Assembly (NCBI GenBank): GCA_963682025.1 | Contig: OY821521.1 | Location: 196,303,526-196,367,525, forward strand | Length of the DNA stretch: 64,000 nucleotides | Direction of reading: 5' to 3' | DNA from: Cordilura impudica | Taxonomy: Eukaryota; Arthropoda; Insecta; Diptera; Scathophagidae | In this document: in pieces, positions 27,901-39,900 of the stretch | Position numbering within the stretch: the first letter of the stretch is position 1 | Layout: each line of letters starts with the position of its first letter | Notes under the pieces: generated by a model | What the model saw: the letters and a program-made list of their open reading frames with translations, nothing else | Told to the model about the DNA's origin: nothing | Database searches by the model: none | Program-made: the position numbers and the translations under genes

Positions 27901-30900
27901 AAAAGTATTTCAACGTTTGAAAGAAGTGAATCTTAAAATTCAAATCGATAAAAGCGAATTTTTGAAAAAAGAAACAAATTTCCTTGGTCATATTGTAACA
28001 GAAGAGGGTATTAAACCAAATCCAGAGAAAATAATATGTGTTCAGAAATTTCCATTGCCTACTACGCAGAAAGAAATCAAACAATTTTTGGGTTTGGCGG
28101 GATATTACAGAAAATTTATAAGAGATTACTCAAAAATTGCTAAACCAATGACTAAATATTTGAAAAAGGATGTTAAAATTGATATGAGTGACCCAGAATA
28201 CAAGGAGAGTTTCGAGACACTTAAAAGATTGCTAACTAATTCTCCTGTACTCTCATACCCCGATTTCAATAAAAAGTTCACTTTGCAAACTGATGCAAGC
28301 AATTTCGCAATAGGAGCAGTATTATCTCAAGATGGACATCCCAATTGTTATATAAGCCGAACGCTAAACGATCACGAGCGAAATTACAGTACCATTGAAA
28401 AAGAATTGTTGGCTGTAGTGTGGGCAACACAACAGTTAAGACCATATTTATTTGGAAGACGATTCATGATTGAAACTGATCACCGACCTTTAACTTGGTT
28501 ATTTTCCATCAAAGAACCAAACTCAAAACTAGTAAGGTGGAGACTTCGGTTGCAAGAATATGATTACGAAATCAAATACAAAAAAGGAATCCTAAACGGA
28601 AATGCTGATGCATTATCTAGAGTCGAGATACATTTGATGAATGAAGATGACACTTCCACAGGTAATAATACGATCATAGAGACGACCAATCCTCTCAATT
28701 TCTATCGACGACAAATTAATATTGTTAAAACAACGTCAGGTTCACTCAAAATAAGGAATGAGAGCATATTTAGGAACAAGAGAAAAACAATTTCAGCTAA
28801 AGAATTTGACGAACAGACCATAATAACATTACTGAAAAATCACTTCGATTCCGATAAAACTAATGCCGTATTGATTCATGACGAACATATTTCCAGAAAA
28901 TAATCATAGAGGCATAAATGAAAATTTTGCAGAACTGAAATTAGAAATATATCACCCGCAATTGAAGTTACGAATAACTCAATACATAAATAACTGTGAT
29001 ATATGTAGTAAAGAAAAATATGAAAGACGTCCAATTAAACAAGAATTTAAAATTACAGAGACACCGGAAAAACCAGGCGAGATAGTTCATGCGGATGTAT
29101 TTTATAGTTTGGAGAAGACGCTTTTCCTAACATTTATCGATAAATTCTCCAAACATGCTCAGGCAATAAAAATAAAGAATAGATCTTGGATCGAATTCAA
29201 GATCGCCTTGACACAATATCTATCAACAGTCGGTACTATAAAGAAATTGGTTATGGATAACGAATTGGGTTTCAAGGCCTTGCCTCTTTTGGAATTTCTT
29301 AGGGAACAAAATATTGAAATTCACTATACATCAAACAATAATCATACTTCGAATTCTGATATAGAAAGGTTGCACAACACCATTAACGAACACATCAGAA
29401 TCCTAAAACATGACCCCAATAGGGAAATAGAATCAGTTGAGGAAAAGATATATAAAGTGATTGTATTTTATAACAATACTATTCATTCTACAACCAATAA
29501 AAAACCCATTGATTTCAGAAACGGAAATATAACTCACGACGATTACCAGTCAATTAGGGAATCTATTATAAAGACGAAAGAAAATATCATCGGCAAACTT
29601 AATAGGACACGGGAAAACGTAGATATTCAAAAAGGCCCTGTATACTTGAAGGATGAAAGAGGAGGGAAAAACCACTCAAAATTTAGGAAAGTAATAGTTT
29701 CCGAACTAGATGATGACCACGTTATAACGAATAGAGGACACAAATATTATAAATCTCACATCAGGAGAAAAAGAAAATATCAGAATGTCAACCAAGATAC
29801 ACCATAAATTACATACGAAAATATTTATTTTCAGATGGAACTAATACATATAATAATAGTTTTAACATCAATTCTGCATCTTCTGGATTCACAGAGGATG
29901 TACATTCAGAATGTAGAGGACAACAAGGGATATCTCCCAATAAAAGAAGAAGACATAAAAATCATCGATCATTATCATAGGATTGTTCATTTTATTAATT
30001 TAACAGACTACCACCATTCTCTAGAAATAATAGAGAAAAACATAGAACTATTGGATGGAACCATCTCAGACTTGAAACCATTAATGAAAACGATAGAAAA
30101 CGATTTCAATTTGCTGAGAGTTAAAATAACTAACCTATCCCCACATTTTAGAAACAGACGGGGTCTTGTGAATGGACTTGGTAAGGGAATAAAGTTTATC
30201 ACTGGAAACATGGACAGTGACGATGAAAAAGAAATCAGGAACACCCTTGATATCCTGAAAAAGAATATATTAGATAACTCAGTCGAAATAAACTCATTCG
30301 TCCAGATAAGTGAAACACTCTCTTCACAAATCCAAAATATTACGACCCATATAAACAAGCAACAGACTAAAGTTACAAGATATATAAATAGATACAAAAA
30401 TGAGATCCAGAATAAGATATCAACAATAGAAGATGAAGTAATGTTTTTGGAGCACATATACCAGATTGATAACGATATATCACTATTGAGGAATCACGTA
30501 GATGATATTGGTCAGGTAATATTCACAGGTAAATTGGGTATTGTTCCTACAGACGTACTAAACCAACAAGAGTTACAACTGATAGATGACTTTGAAACTT
30601 ACAATAATATTAAAATTAGCGTGGCGAACATTGAAGACACTATTTCAATCATTCTTTCCATTCCAAAATATTCCTCTAATTCCTTCTCTAAAATTACTTT
30701 TGAACCAATTCCCAATAGGGAAAATAAATCATTGTATTTGGAAGAAAATCAAATATTGATTGATAAAAACAAAAATATTTTTTGTGTTAATGTAACAGAT
30801 AATTTATTAAAAAATCTTAAACCATTTAAAGATCCTTGTATTGAAAATATTGTTAAAAATAATGAAGCTAAATGCACCTTAAAAAAATTTGATTATCCAG

Positions 30901-33900
30901 AAATTAAAGAAATGAAACAAGGTTTTCTTTTATTTAAAAACTTCTATGAAAACTTAACAGATGATTGTATTCACGAAAATTACGAAATATTATCAGGTAC
31001 ATTTGTTTTGAAATTTGAAAATTGTAAAGTAACAGCAAGAAACATATCATATTATAACGATAAAATAAGCTTCAAAGAAGATGTAATTTTGTATCATTTA
31101 ATAACAGATATCAAAGAAAATAAAACATTCATAGACCTAAAATTGGAAGATTTATATGTAAAACAAATAACTTATGAAAACAATTTTAAAGAAATAGATT
31201 TTAAGCATAAGAATAATAAAATATTAAATATAACAAGTAGTGGAATAAACATCATTATATTTATCACAATTATTATACTTACGTTATTTATATATAAAAA
31301 AAAGGTTCAAGTTTATAATATTTCGTCGGAGCCTCAACCTAACCGTGGGGGAGTTATAGTAACACCCACAAAGATCATCATATAATGATGAAATTTGTAA
31401 AATCATATCGATATTTTGCAGCATTCAATATAATTTTACTGAAGACTCTTTTTATAACTAGTTGCATATTGCGCAACTAATAAATTTTTCCCACAAGTCA
31501 ATTTTTGTTTGCAAAGTATCGATACGATTATTCTAGCAAGTAAGCATATTTTTATATTTTTATTCTGACCTAATTTAATTTTACTTGCTGTTCATTCATT
31601 TCCGCATACATTGTTTCTTTTTCATATGTTTATTTGTATCCAGTAATTTGACATAGTAATCAATATCGGTCATATGAAATTTGTCGATACATTAAAAAAT
31701 TCTAAAGAGTTTTATTGATTGCAACAATGTATACGGCCATACAAACTTTAATATTTGTTTATATATGCGGAAGCGATGAATGCTAGAATAGAACGTTTTT
31801 TATATTTGTTTATACATGCGGAAGCAGTGTACCAACCAAATGTATATGTGTGACATACAAATTGGTACACTGCATCGATTTGTAAAATCAGCAATACAAT
31901 CAGTATTGGCTGACCAATATATATATTGTAGAACTATCTAGTGTTAAGTTAGTCTTACTTTGATACTGAAAAAATAAAGTACGATTCGATATAGAAAAGA
32001 ACCAACGCGTGTTCTCCCTAAAATAAAAAGATTTGTTTTATTTTTCTATATCTAAATTCTTAGAATTGTTTACGAAAAAACTAAGTTAATTAAAAAAAAA
32101 AGAAATTTTTAACTGGCCTTTTTTTATTAACTTAAATAAAAATACTTTAAGCATTGTAGTTGTTAGCAGTTAAAAAAAAATTGTTTTGCGCCAATTAAAT
32201 CGGAAAAAACCGAGTTCAAAAATTCAAATGTTTTAAACTTTGTATATCAAGTTTTTGAATCAAATTGATTTGTGTGAATTTATTGTGAAAAATGCTTAAG
32301 AAAAATAAATTTTTAATAAGCCATTTAAAAAATATATATTTTAAGCATTGCATTTCATACAAGTTTTTAGATAAAATTTAAATTAATTAAATGGGAAAAA
32401 ATTAGTTGTCAACAAAAAAAAATAGTTTAATCATTGTATTTCATAAAAGTTTTTAGATAATTGAATTTAATAAATGGGAAGGTGTTTTTTATTGACATAA
32501 AAATACTTTAAGCCTTGTATTTTATACATATTTTTAGATAAAATTAATTTGCACCAATTTAATGGTAAAACAATTAGTTAGTTGAAAAAAAAAACAATAA
32601 AATTTTTAACACGATATTTTGTATTGACTTAAAAAATGCTTAAAGCCTTGTGTTTTATACAAGTTTTATGATAAAATTGTTTTGTGTAAACACAAGTTCT
32701 TAGATAAATTTTTTGTGACAATTGAATACGAAAAAAATTTAGTTAACAAAAAATTTTAGTTTCAACAAGGTATTATTTTATTGACTTAAGCAAAAATAGT
32801 TTAACCATTGTATTTCATACAAGTTTTTAGATAAAATTGTCAATTAAATGGAAAACCGGTGCTTCTTAGTTAAAGTAAAGAATTAAATTATTATTTTTAT
32901 TTTGTTTTTATTAACTAAAACAAAATTACTATTTTGAAAGTTTTTAGATTTTGTTTTTATATAAACTACATAAAAAATTTCTCAACTAAAATTAAATCTA
33001 TTTAAAATTTTGTAAAAAATTACAAAATTTAATTTTTATCAAAAAAATAAACAAGTTTTTTATATAAAATTTTATAGTGTTAATGAATTGCGCAAAAATT
33101 TTACAAGGTATTGTTTATCGACTTAAACAAAAATACTTAAAGCCGTCTATTTCATACAAGTTTTAAGATAAATTTTTTTAGTTAAAATAACAAACAATTA
33201 AATTTTTATTTTTATTTTGTATTTATTAACAAAATAATTACTATTTTGCAAGTTTTTAGATTTTTCTTTTTTTTTATTACAAACATAAAAAATTGCTTAA
33301 CTAAAATTAAATTCTTTTTTTTTTTTGTTTTTTTTTGATGACCAGAGACCAAATTATGATGAATATATTTGTTACGAGCTTACTGGTCGTTGTTGTTTTA
33401 TTTGCATCACTAGCAAGGACCAGTAAGCTCGTAACAAATATAATCATTAAAATTAAATTCATTAATCAATTCTTAAAAAATTAAAAAAAAAATATTTTTA
33501 AAAAACGATTTTTTTAACAAGAATATTTTAAGCCTTGTAGTTCATATAAGTCTTAAGATAAAAGTGTTTTGTGCATATTGATAAAGCAAAAAACTTAGTT
33601 AAGATAACAAAAAAAAATATGCATTATTAATTATCATAGCTTTTATTAACTAAATCAAAAATACTATTCACTGTGTGTTTAAGCACAAATTCTACAATAA
33701 TGCTTATTAAATTGAGTGTTTGCCCTTTTGCAAACCCAAAACATCTTTTTTGGGTTAATCCCAAGTTAGAATCTAGGTTTTACTCCATTTTTTTACTACT
33801 ACTTTGTAGGGAGTAATGACGCAGATCCTAAAGTTTACTAAACTCACGGTTTACTCTTTAGAATCTAAAGAGTAAATCGTTAACGGCATCTATAAATATT

Positions 33901-36900
33901 GCTCGTTGCCTCTTTCTACCTTAGTTAGATGTAACTTTTTTACACTCACAAAAAGCTATAGTCCATTTTGAAGGTAATATGTTATAAATGAAATTGGATG
34001 AGACTTTTCTCTTTTTAATAAAATTTGAACTTTGTCATTTTATTTCCAATAAAATCCTGCAAACATTGTATTTAACAAGTTTTTAGATTATTTTTGTTTA
34101 AATAACATAAAAAATTGCCAAAATTAAATTCTTTGAGAGAGAAAAATGCTAAAGATGGCGCAGAATAAAGGTTTTTTATTTAAATAACGGTTCTGTAATT
34201 TGCACTATCTCTACCACATTTCTCTCTCTGCTATTAAGAAAGATAGATGTATTTATTAATTGTTTTAAATAAAAAATATTTAATTTTATTTTACAAATTT
34301 AAGACCTCTAGCCGAATAAATTTATTTTTTATTTTAAATATATTTATTCAACTTTTATCTGAATCAAGAAGCGAAAACCCCAAATCTGTTAATAATTTTT
34401 AATACTTAAGTAGAAAATTTTGGTTCTTATACTCATATTGTACGTACTCGTAATTATGTACATACATACATACATATTTACACATGTGTCTGTATATACT
34501 CGTAGTATGGGGTAGATGACTAAACTTGTTTTCGCTTTTGTATTTCTCATAATTTATATTGTTTGGACTTTGGACTTTTTGAAATTAGCGGCAAGTTTTG
34601 TATGTACAATGTTTGCTTTTTTAAGTCGTTGCTATGCTGTTGTTGTTTTTATTTGTTTGTTTTTCTTTCTTTACTAGTATAGAAATCCCAGCTGTAACTC
34701 ACATACACGTTGTCATATCGATCAGTTGTTAAACTATAATTAATATATTCGATAATGTGTTATTTTGGTACATCTTTTAAACAAGTACATACCTATAATA
34801 CAATATATACATACATACCTATAAATCCAGAGAAATTATATGTATGTAGGTATTTCTTTGTTATTTGTTATTTTAACAAGATCATGTCTAATTAATTAAT
34901 GCTACAGTTACGTAAATGATGTTTAAAAAAATGTTTTTTTTTAATTAAAAACACTTTTTCATAATCGGAACAATAAGATAAAGCCTAAAAATTTAATTAA
35001 CCCATTATGGTCTACATTGGAAAAATGTTAGTCCTTGAATCTAATAACTACTGAATTTAATACACAGTGAGTGCAAATACAATGGAAACTTTTCATAATA
35101 CATCTTTTTCACGACTTGAACTTTCAATACAAAAAAATTTAAAAATTTGTATGTTTTATTTATTTAAAAACGAAAAAAAAATATCCTCTATAATATTAAT
35201 AGGCAAGGTGATTTCTTGTGACATATTATACATCTTCAATTACCAAACGATTTTGACAAAAAGTATACCATTTAAAAGGTATTTCTTTGCGGATATTCAC
35301 CATATTTACAGACGTGCACCATCTGGTATTTTTTTTGTAGTTAAATTCATTTAAAGTTGCTACTAACACATAATAATGTATAATACATATTTAAGCTTCA
35401 AATAAAAAACTACCATGCTGTGTGTGTTTATTAAATTTGTGTTGAATTGTGAATTGACTAAAATTGATTAGCATACCTTTAGACTCTTATAAAATTATTT
35501 TTGAATGAAAAAATAAAATTTCCTGGAATTTGCACTCGAATTTCGAGGGCTGGTCTCTGCTAGTTAACATACAATAGCTTAACTTCAGAAAAAAATAGCA
35601 TAACTTAAAAGCATATATTCACTATCTTTTTTGCTGCTGACAAAACATTGGAAATCTTTACTATACATTGAAAATCTTTACTATATTGAAAACATTCCCT
35701 CTATTTTTGCTGTCAATGTTTTGTTGGGATGTCCATTATTTTTTAGTACTACTTCACAACCCCGAGGTTGCTTCCATAGATTTGCTATAGGATTGAGATT
35801 TGGTGATTGGGCTGGCCATTCCAAAATATTAATTGCATTAGATTTTGTAGTCATTCGGTTACAACTTTGAAGGTGTGTTTTGGGTTATTGTTATGTTGGT
35901 ACATTACGTCATTTATAATTTATCCAATTCCAGCTATAGTATATTTTACTACATAAATTGCAGCCATGCCATAATATTGCCACTTAATTTTTAATTACTA
36001 ATATTATATTATATTATTAAATTTGGACGCATCTAAAAAGAGAATAGTGTTCCAATTCCATCTTGACCAGTTCATGTGGCCTCTAGCTAAATTTATGAGC
36101 CAGACGATTCTTCTCTGATATCAGTGGTTTCTTCACATACCTATAACAATCAATTGCTTGTCGGGAAACAGTTCAAGCAGATATTTTTAGTTTCAGATGT
36201 TGATAATGACCATTTTAAGTAGAATTTTTGGATATTTTTTAAACTCTATTGCTACTAAATTATTATTAGTTATCTTCCAATAGAGAACATACAAAAGATT
36301 GATTTCGCAAGATAAAAACATAGTTTTAGGACTTAAATTATTAAAAAAAAACAATATTGGCAAATTCTGAATTTTGTATAAGTATTGTCACTGTATGTAG
36401 AAGTTGAAACTTAAACCTTTAAAATAACACGTATTTGTCACTTAAACTTAGTTTGATTAAAGCTTGATTAAACTTAAATATTTAACTTCCCAGTCAAATA
36501 GTTTAAAGTTATAACATAGATCTGTTGGGGAGTCAGTTAAAAGAATTTTATTTAAACTAATGATTTCTAAACCTTTATAAAAACATTTAAAAACTATAAG
36601 CTTTGAAAAATCTAAGTTTGGCTAAACTTGATTTAACTGACTTTCCTAAAAACTGTCTTTAAGATGGCGATATAAATCAAAAAGTATTGATAATTATATG
36701 ATTCAAAAAAACCAAAGCCCATAATCGATTGGTTTGGCCAAAAATGTGTTAAAAGCATATTTGTACTTTGAGGCATTAAGTGGAACAGTATTTTTTAGTA
36801 ACATTCAAAGATAAACTTGCTAATAGATAATAATAACAATGATTGGTAAATGTACATACATATGTATAAGATGTGACACACAAAGCTATATATACACAGA

Positions 36901-39900
36901 AGATAACACTATTAGAAAGTTAAATAGCAAAAATGTTAGATAAAAGTTGATTTGCACGTTAGTGAAGTAAAAGAATTTTGTTTGCCATTACTTACATACA
37001 TATTACGTCTGTATAAGTATAAATTATAATAATTTCATTGGTAATACTTCATATTTATATACTCTTGTCAATGATGTCAACAACAGCATAAGTATATGGG
37101 TTTGAATGATAATATGAAAGCTCCTTAACTTACATAACTTAACTTACATGCTGAATTACAGAAACAAGCAGTAAGCAGTGAGATTGAAAAGAATTCTTAA
37201 AATTATCTTCTATTACAGAAAATTACTAACGTTGCCAAGTATTTTCATTGCAATTTACAAAGCATTCATTGAAAGTGTATTATTAGTGCTTGGCATGCCC
37301 TTGACCTAAGAAAGAATTTACTTTCTTTATTTATTTAGTAATAATAGTTGGCAATCATCCTATTTATATGTAAAGTACAACCAAGGATCATACATATTCA
37401 TACAAGAGGCTGCACAAAAGGAAAATTGGTTCTTACGAATAAGAGTTTTGAGTTAAGTACCAACATTGTTGCTAACATTATCAACAAAATTTTCATAGCA
37501 TTATAATTAATCTATATATATATATATATGAAATATACATATATATATATTTGATATTTTAGTGGGCGTGGCACATCCCATTTATGTGTTTTTACTAGAC
37601 CTATTATGAAGCTGCTTCCCGACTTTAACTTAAAATATATTCAGAAATATTAAATAGATATTTTTAAATTTGATTTATACATGGTTTTGAGAAAATAAGT
37701 GATTTTACTAAATAAGGTCATAAACGATCCATTTTCTAACCTAGTCCCCATATAAATATAGTATCCAATATGAACTTTTTGTTATCTGCAGACCACAAAT
37801 TCCAAACAATGGCAATCAAATTTGATTTATGCTTTGTTGGACCTAAGACCTTATCTCTAAACTCATGGTATAGGATATAATGGTCTAGACTCTAGACCCT
37901 ACTTGTTTTAGTATAAATTACGATTTTGTTATACATTTAGCAATAATTTGTTTGTTTTTTTCTTTCTTATTGCAGGTTTGTAAAGCATTGGGTATCATAT
38001 GCGAAATGGAATATTTCGGTCTGGAACATTGGACTCCCAATCAGAAAGAATCCCGTACACATCAATGGATAAACTTGCGTAATCGACTTTCCTGTGATGG
38101 CGGCAGTTGCAGTAGTATACAATTAATGTTGGCCTTGCGTGTTAAGTTCTGGATTCCGGTTCATTTCCTCTTACAGGAAAGCGTTCGAAATTTATTCTAT
38201 ATGCAGGCCAAAGTTGATCTCCTCGAAGGTAGATTATATGCTAGAAATTGGACGAGTGCCGCTAAATTAGCGGCACTTCTGTGCCAGGCCGATGGTCGAC
38301 GTTTCAATGAAGCATCTCTAAAATCCGAGTGTCCTCTGAAAATCAAAAGAGAACAGGAACGATTAAGACGTCTACAGCAAGAACAGCAGGAACAGCAACA
38401 ACAGCAGCTACATCAACAAAATTCTGTCAAGGACCGCAAAGAAAAGGATTATGTATTATCATTTAAGAAACGGCGATTGTCCAAACAAAAATCCGTCGAA
38501 AATATCGAAAATGTTCAATGTCAAGCTTCTACCTCATACGCGGCTGCTGCAGCTGCAGCCTTGACTGGCACATGTAGTACGTCCACAGGTAATTTGCGGC
38601 CAGCGGATAACAACAATCAAACCTCTAAAACAAATGAAACCCCAACCAAAGTGACCAATGATGAAAACTGTGCCTGTGATAATAATAAACAACAAGAAGC
38701 AGATGAATCGATAGAAAAACGTATAACAGCATCACCGTTACGTATATACCAGGACTATATAATAAGGCCAGCTAATGAAGAAACAGCCGATCTACCCGAA
38801 GATTTTCTCAAAAAAATTGCCATCGAGCATGGTAAATTGTCCATGTTGAAAATGTCCCCCCAGTCTGCCAAATATTGGTTACTGCAAGAAATTCAAGATC
38901 TACCCGGCTATGGTGAAGAAGTCTTTAGCGGTTTTACTGCCTCAGAAAATTCCCAACGTTGCGATATAGCTGTCGGTGCTCATGGTATTAAGGTGTCCAC
39001 AGGAGACAACGAACGAAAGTATGTACCACTTAATTAGTTAAGAGAAGCATATCCAAATAATTTCTTGAAATTTTCTCCATTTTAGCATTCCCTTCAGTGC
39101 AATTGCCGCGGCTAAATCATTTCGTCGTACTTTCAAGTTGGAATATGTAGATGACAACAATATACGCCGAGATGTAGAAATAAAATTACCGAAACATGCC
39201 ATAGCAGCCGGTCTATATAGATCCATAACTGAACGCCATGCTTTCTATGTTTGTGACAAGGTACGAGGAGTTGTTACGAATCAATTTACCCGTGACCTCA
39301 AGGGAACCATAGCTTCAATGTTTAAAGAGGATACAGAACTGGGCAAACGTTATGTATTCGATATCCAGCACACCAGTCGCGAAGTACATGATCAGGCTCG
39401 TCGTATTCTACATGAACGGGGCATTGAAACGTCTGTACATAATGATAAATCCGGTTTGGATGAAATAGCACGTTACCTACCTCAGCTGGCTAATAGTACA
39501 GATACGGCTACCAGCCCCTCTATTGACTCGGCTGGTTGTGACAGTATTAGTGTATCAACTATGGCCAGTAAATTGGACTTAGTTTTACGCGAGAAGGAGG
39601 AACGAGAGGCCGTCATAGAACGCTGTGTTGACTCTAGAATCTCAGAGGCCATGACTTGTAAGATTTGCATGGATCATGCTATAAATTCCATGTTTAATCC
39701 TTGTTGTCACGTTATGGCCTGTGATCAGTGTGCGGCCAGATGTGATAATTGTCCCAATTGTCGGGTGAAAATCACAAGTGTTGTTAAGATATATTTACCG
39801 CCCGAACTAAGAACCACGCAATCCAGCATTTGTAGTCGCAAAAGTGCTAATACTTTAAATCCTCAGCCAGCGAACACTACAAAAATATCAGCAGTTGCAT

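Larger units (their letters stand above)
24031..32064 (+). mobile_element. Complete env-bearing LTR retroelement (Ty3/gypsy, errantivirus type)
   Basis: Two 707-bp LTRs (24037-24743 and 31352-32058) begin AGTTAT and end TAAATT and read as identical. They flank gag, pol and env on the plus strand. A primer-binding site follows the 5' LTR and a GTGGGGG polypurine tract precedes the 3' LTR. The host target duplication appears as CTTAGA at 24031-24036 and 32059-32064. The order PR-RT-RNase H-integrase and a furin-type env are the errantivirus layout known from insect genomes. Pol is broken by one frame change at the integrase zinc region; gag and env are open. Identical LTRs imply a young insertion. 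It sits in sense orientation in dnr1 intron 1. Confidence 0.93.
35065..36393 (-). mobile_element. Degenerate Tc1-like element remnant
   Basis: Contains a decayed Tc1 transposase on the minus strand and a nested Helitron. Possible ends are CAGTGA (35065) and TCACTG (36388-36393); the inverted match beyond six bases is weak, so the ends are approximate. Confidence 0.5.
1022..37975 (+). other. dnr1 intron 1, about 37 kb and transposon-rich
   Basis: GT-AG intron of phase 0. Recognised contents are listed separately. The remaining DNA is AT-rich with poly-A and poly-T runs and short ORFs that look random. No host exon was recognised inside it. Confidence 0.85.

Noticed and set aside
30008..30457. 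149-residue minus-strand ORF inside env
   Set aside because: Antisense shadow of env with no recognisable domain.
35631..35870. 79-residue plus-strand ORF
   Set aside because: Antisense shadow of the Tc1 transposase fossil on the minus strand.
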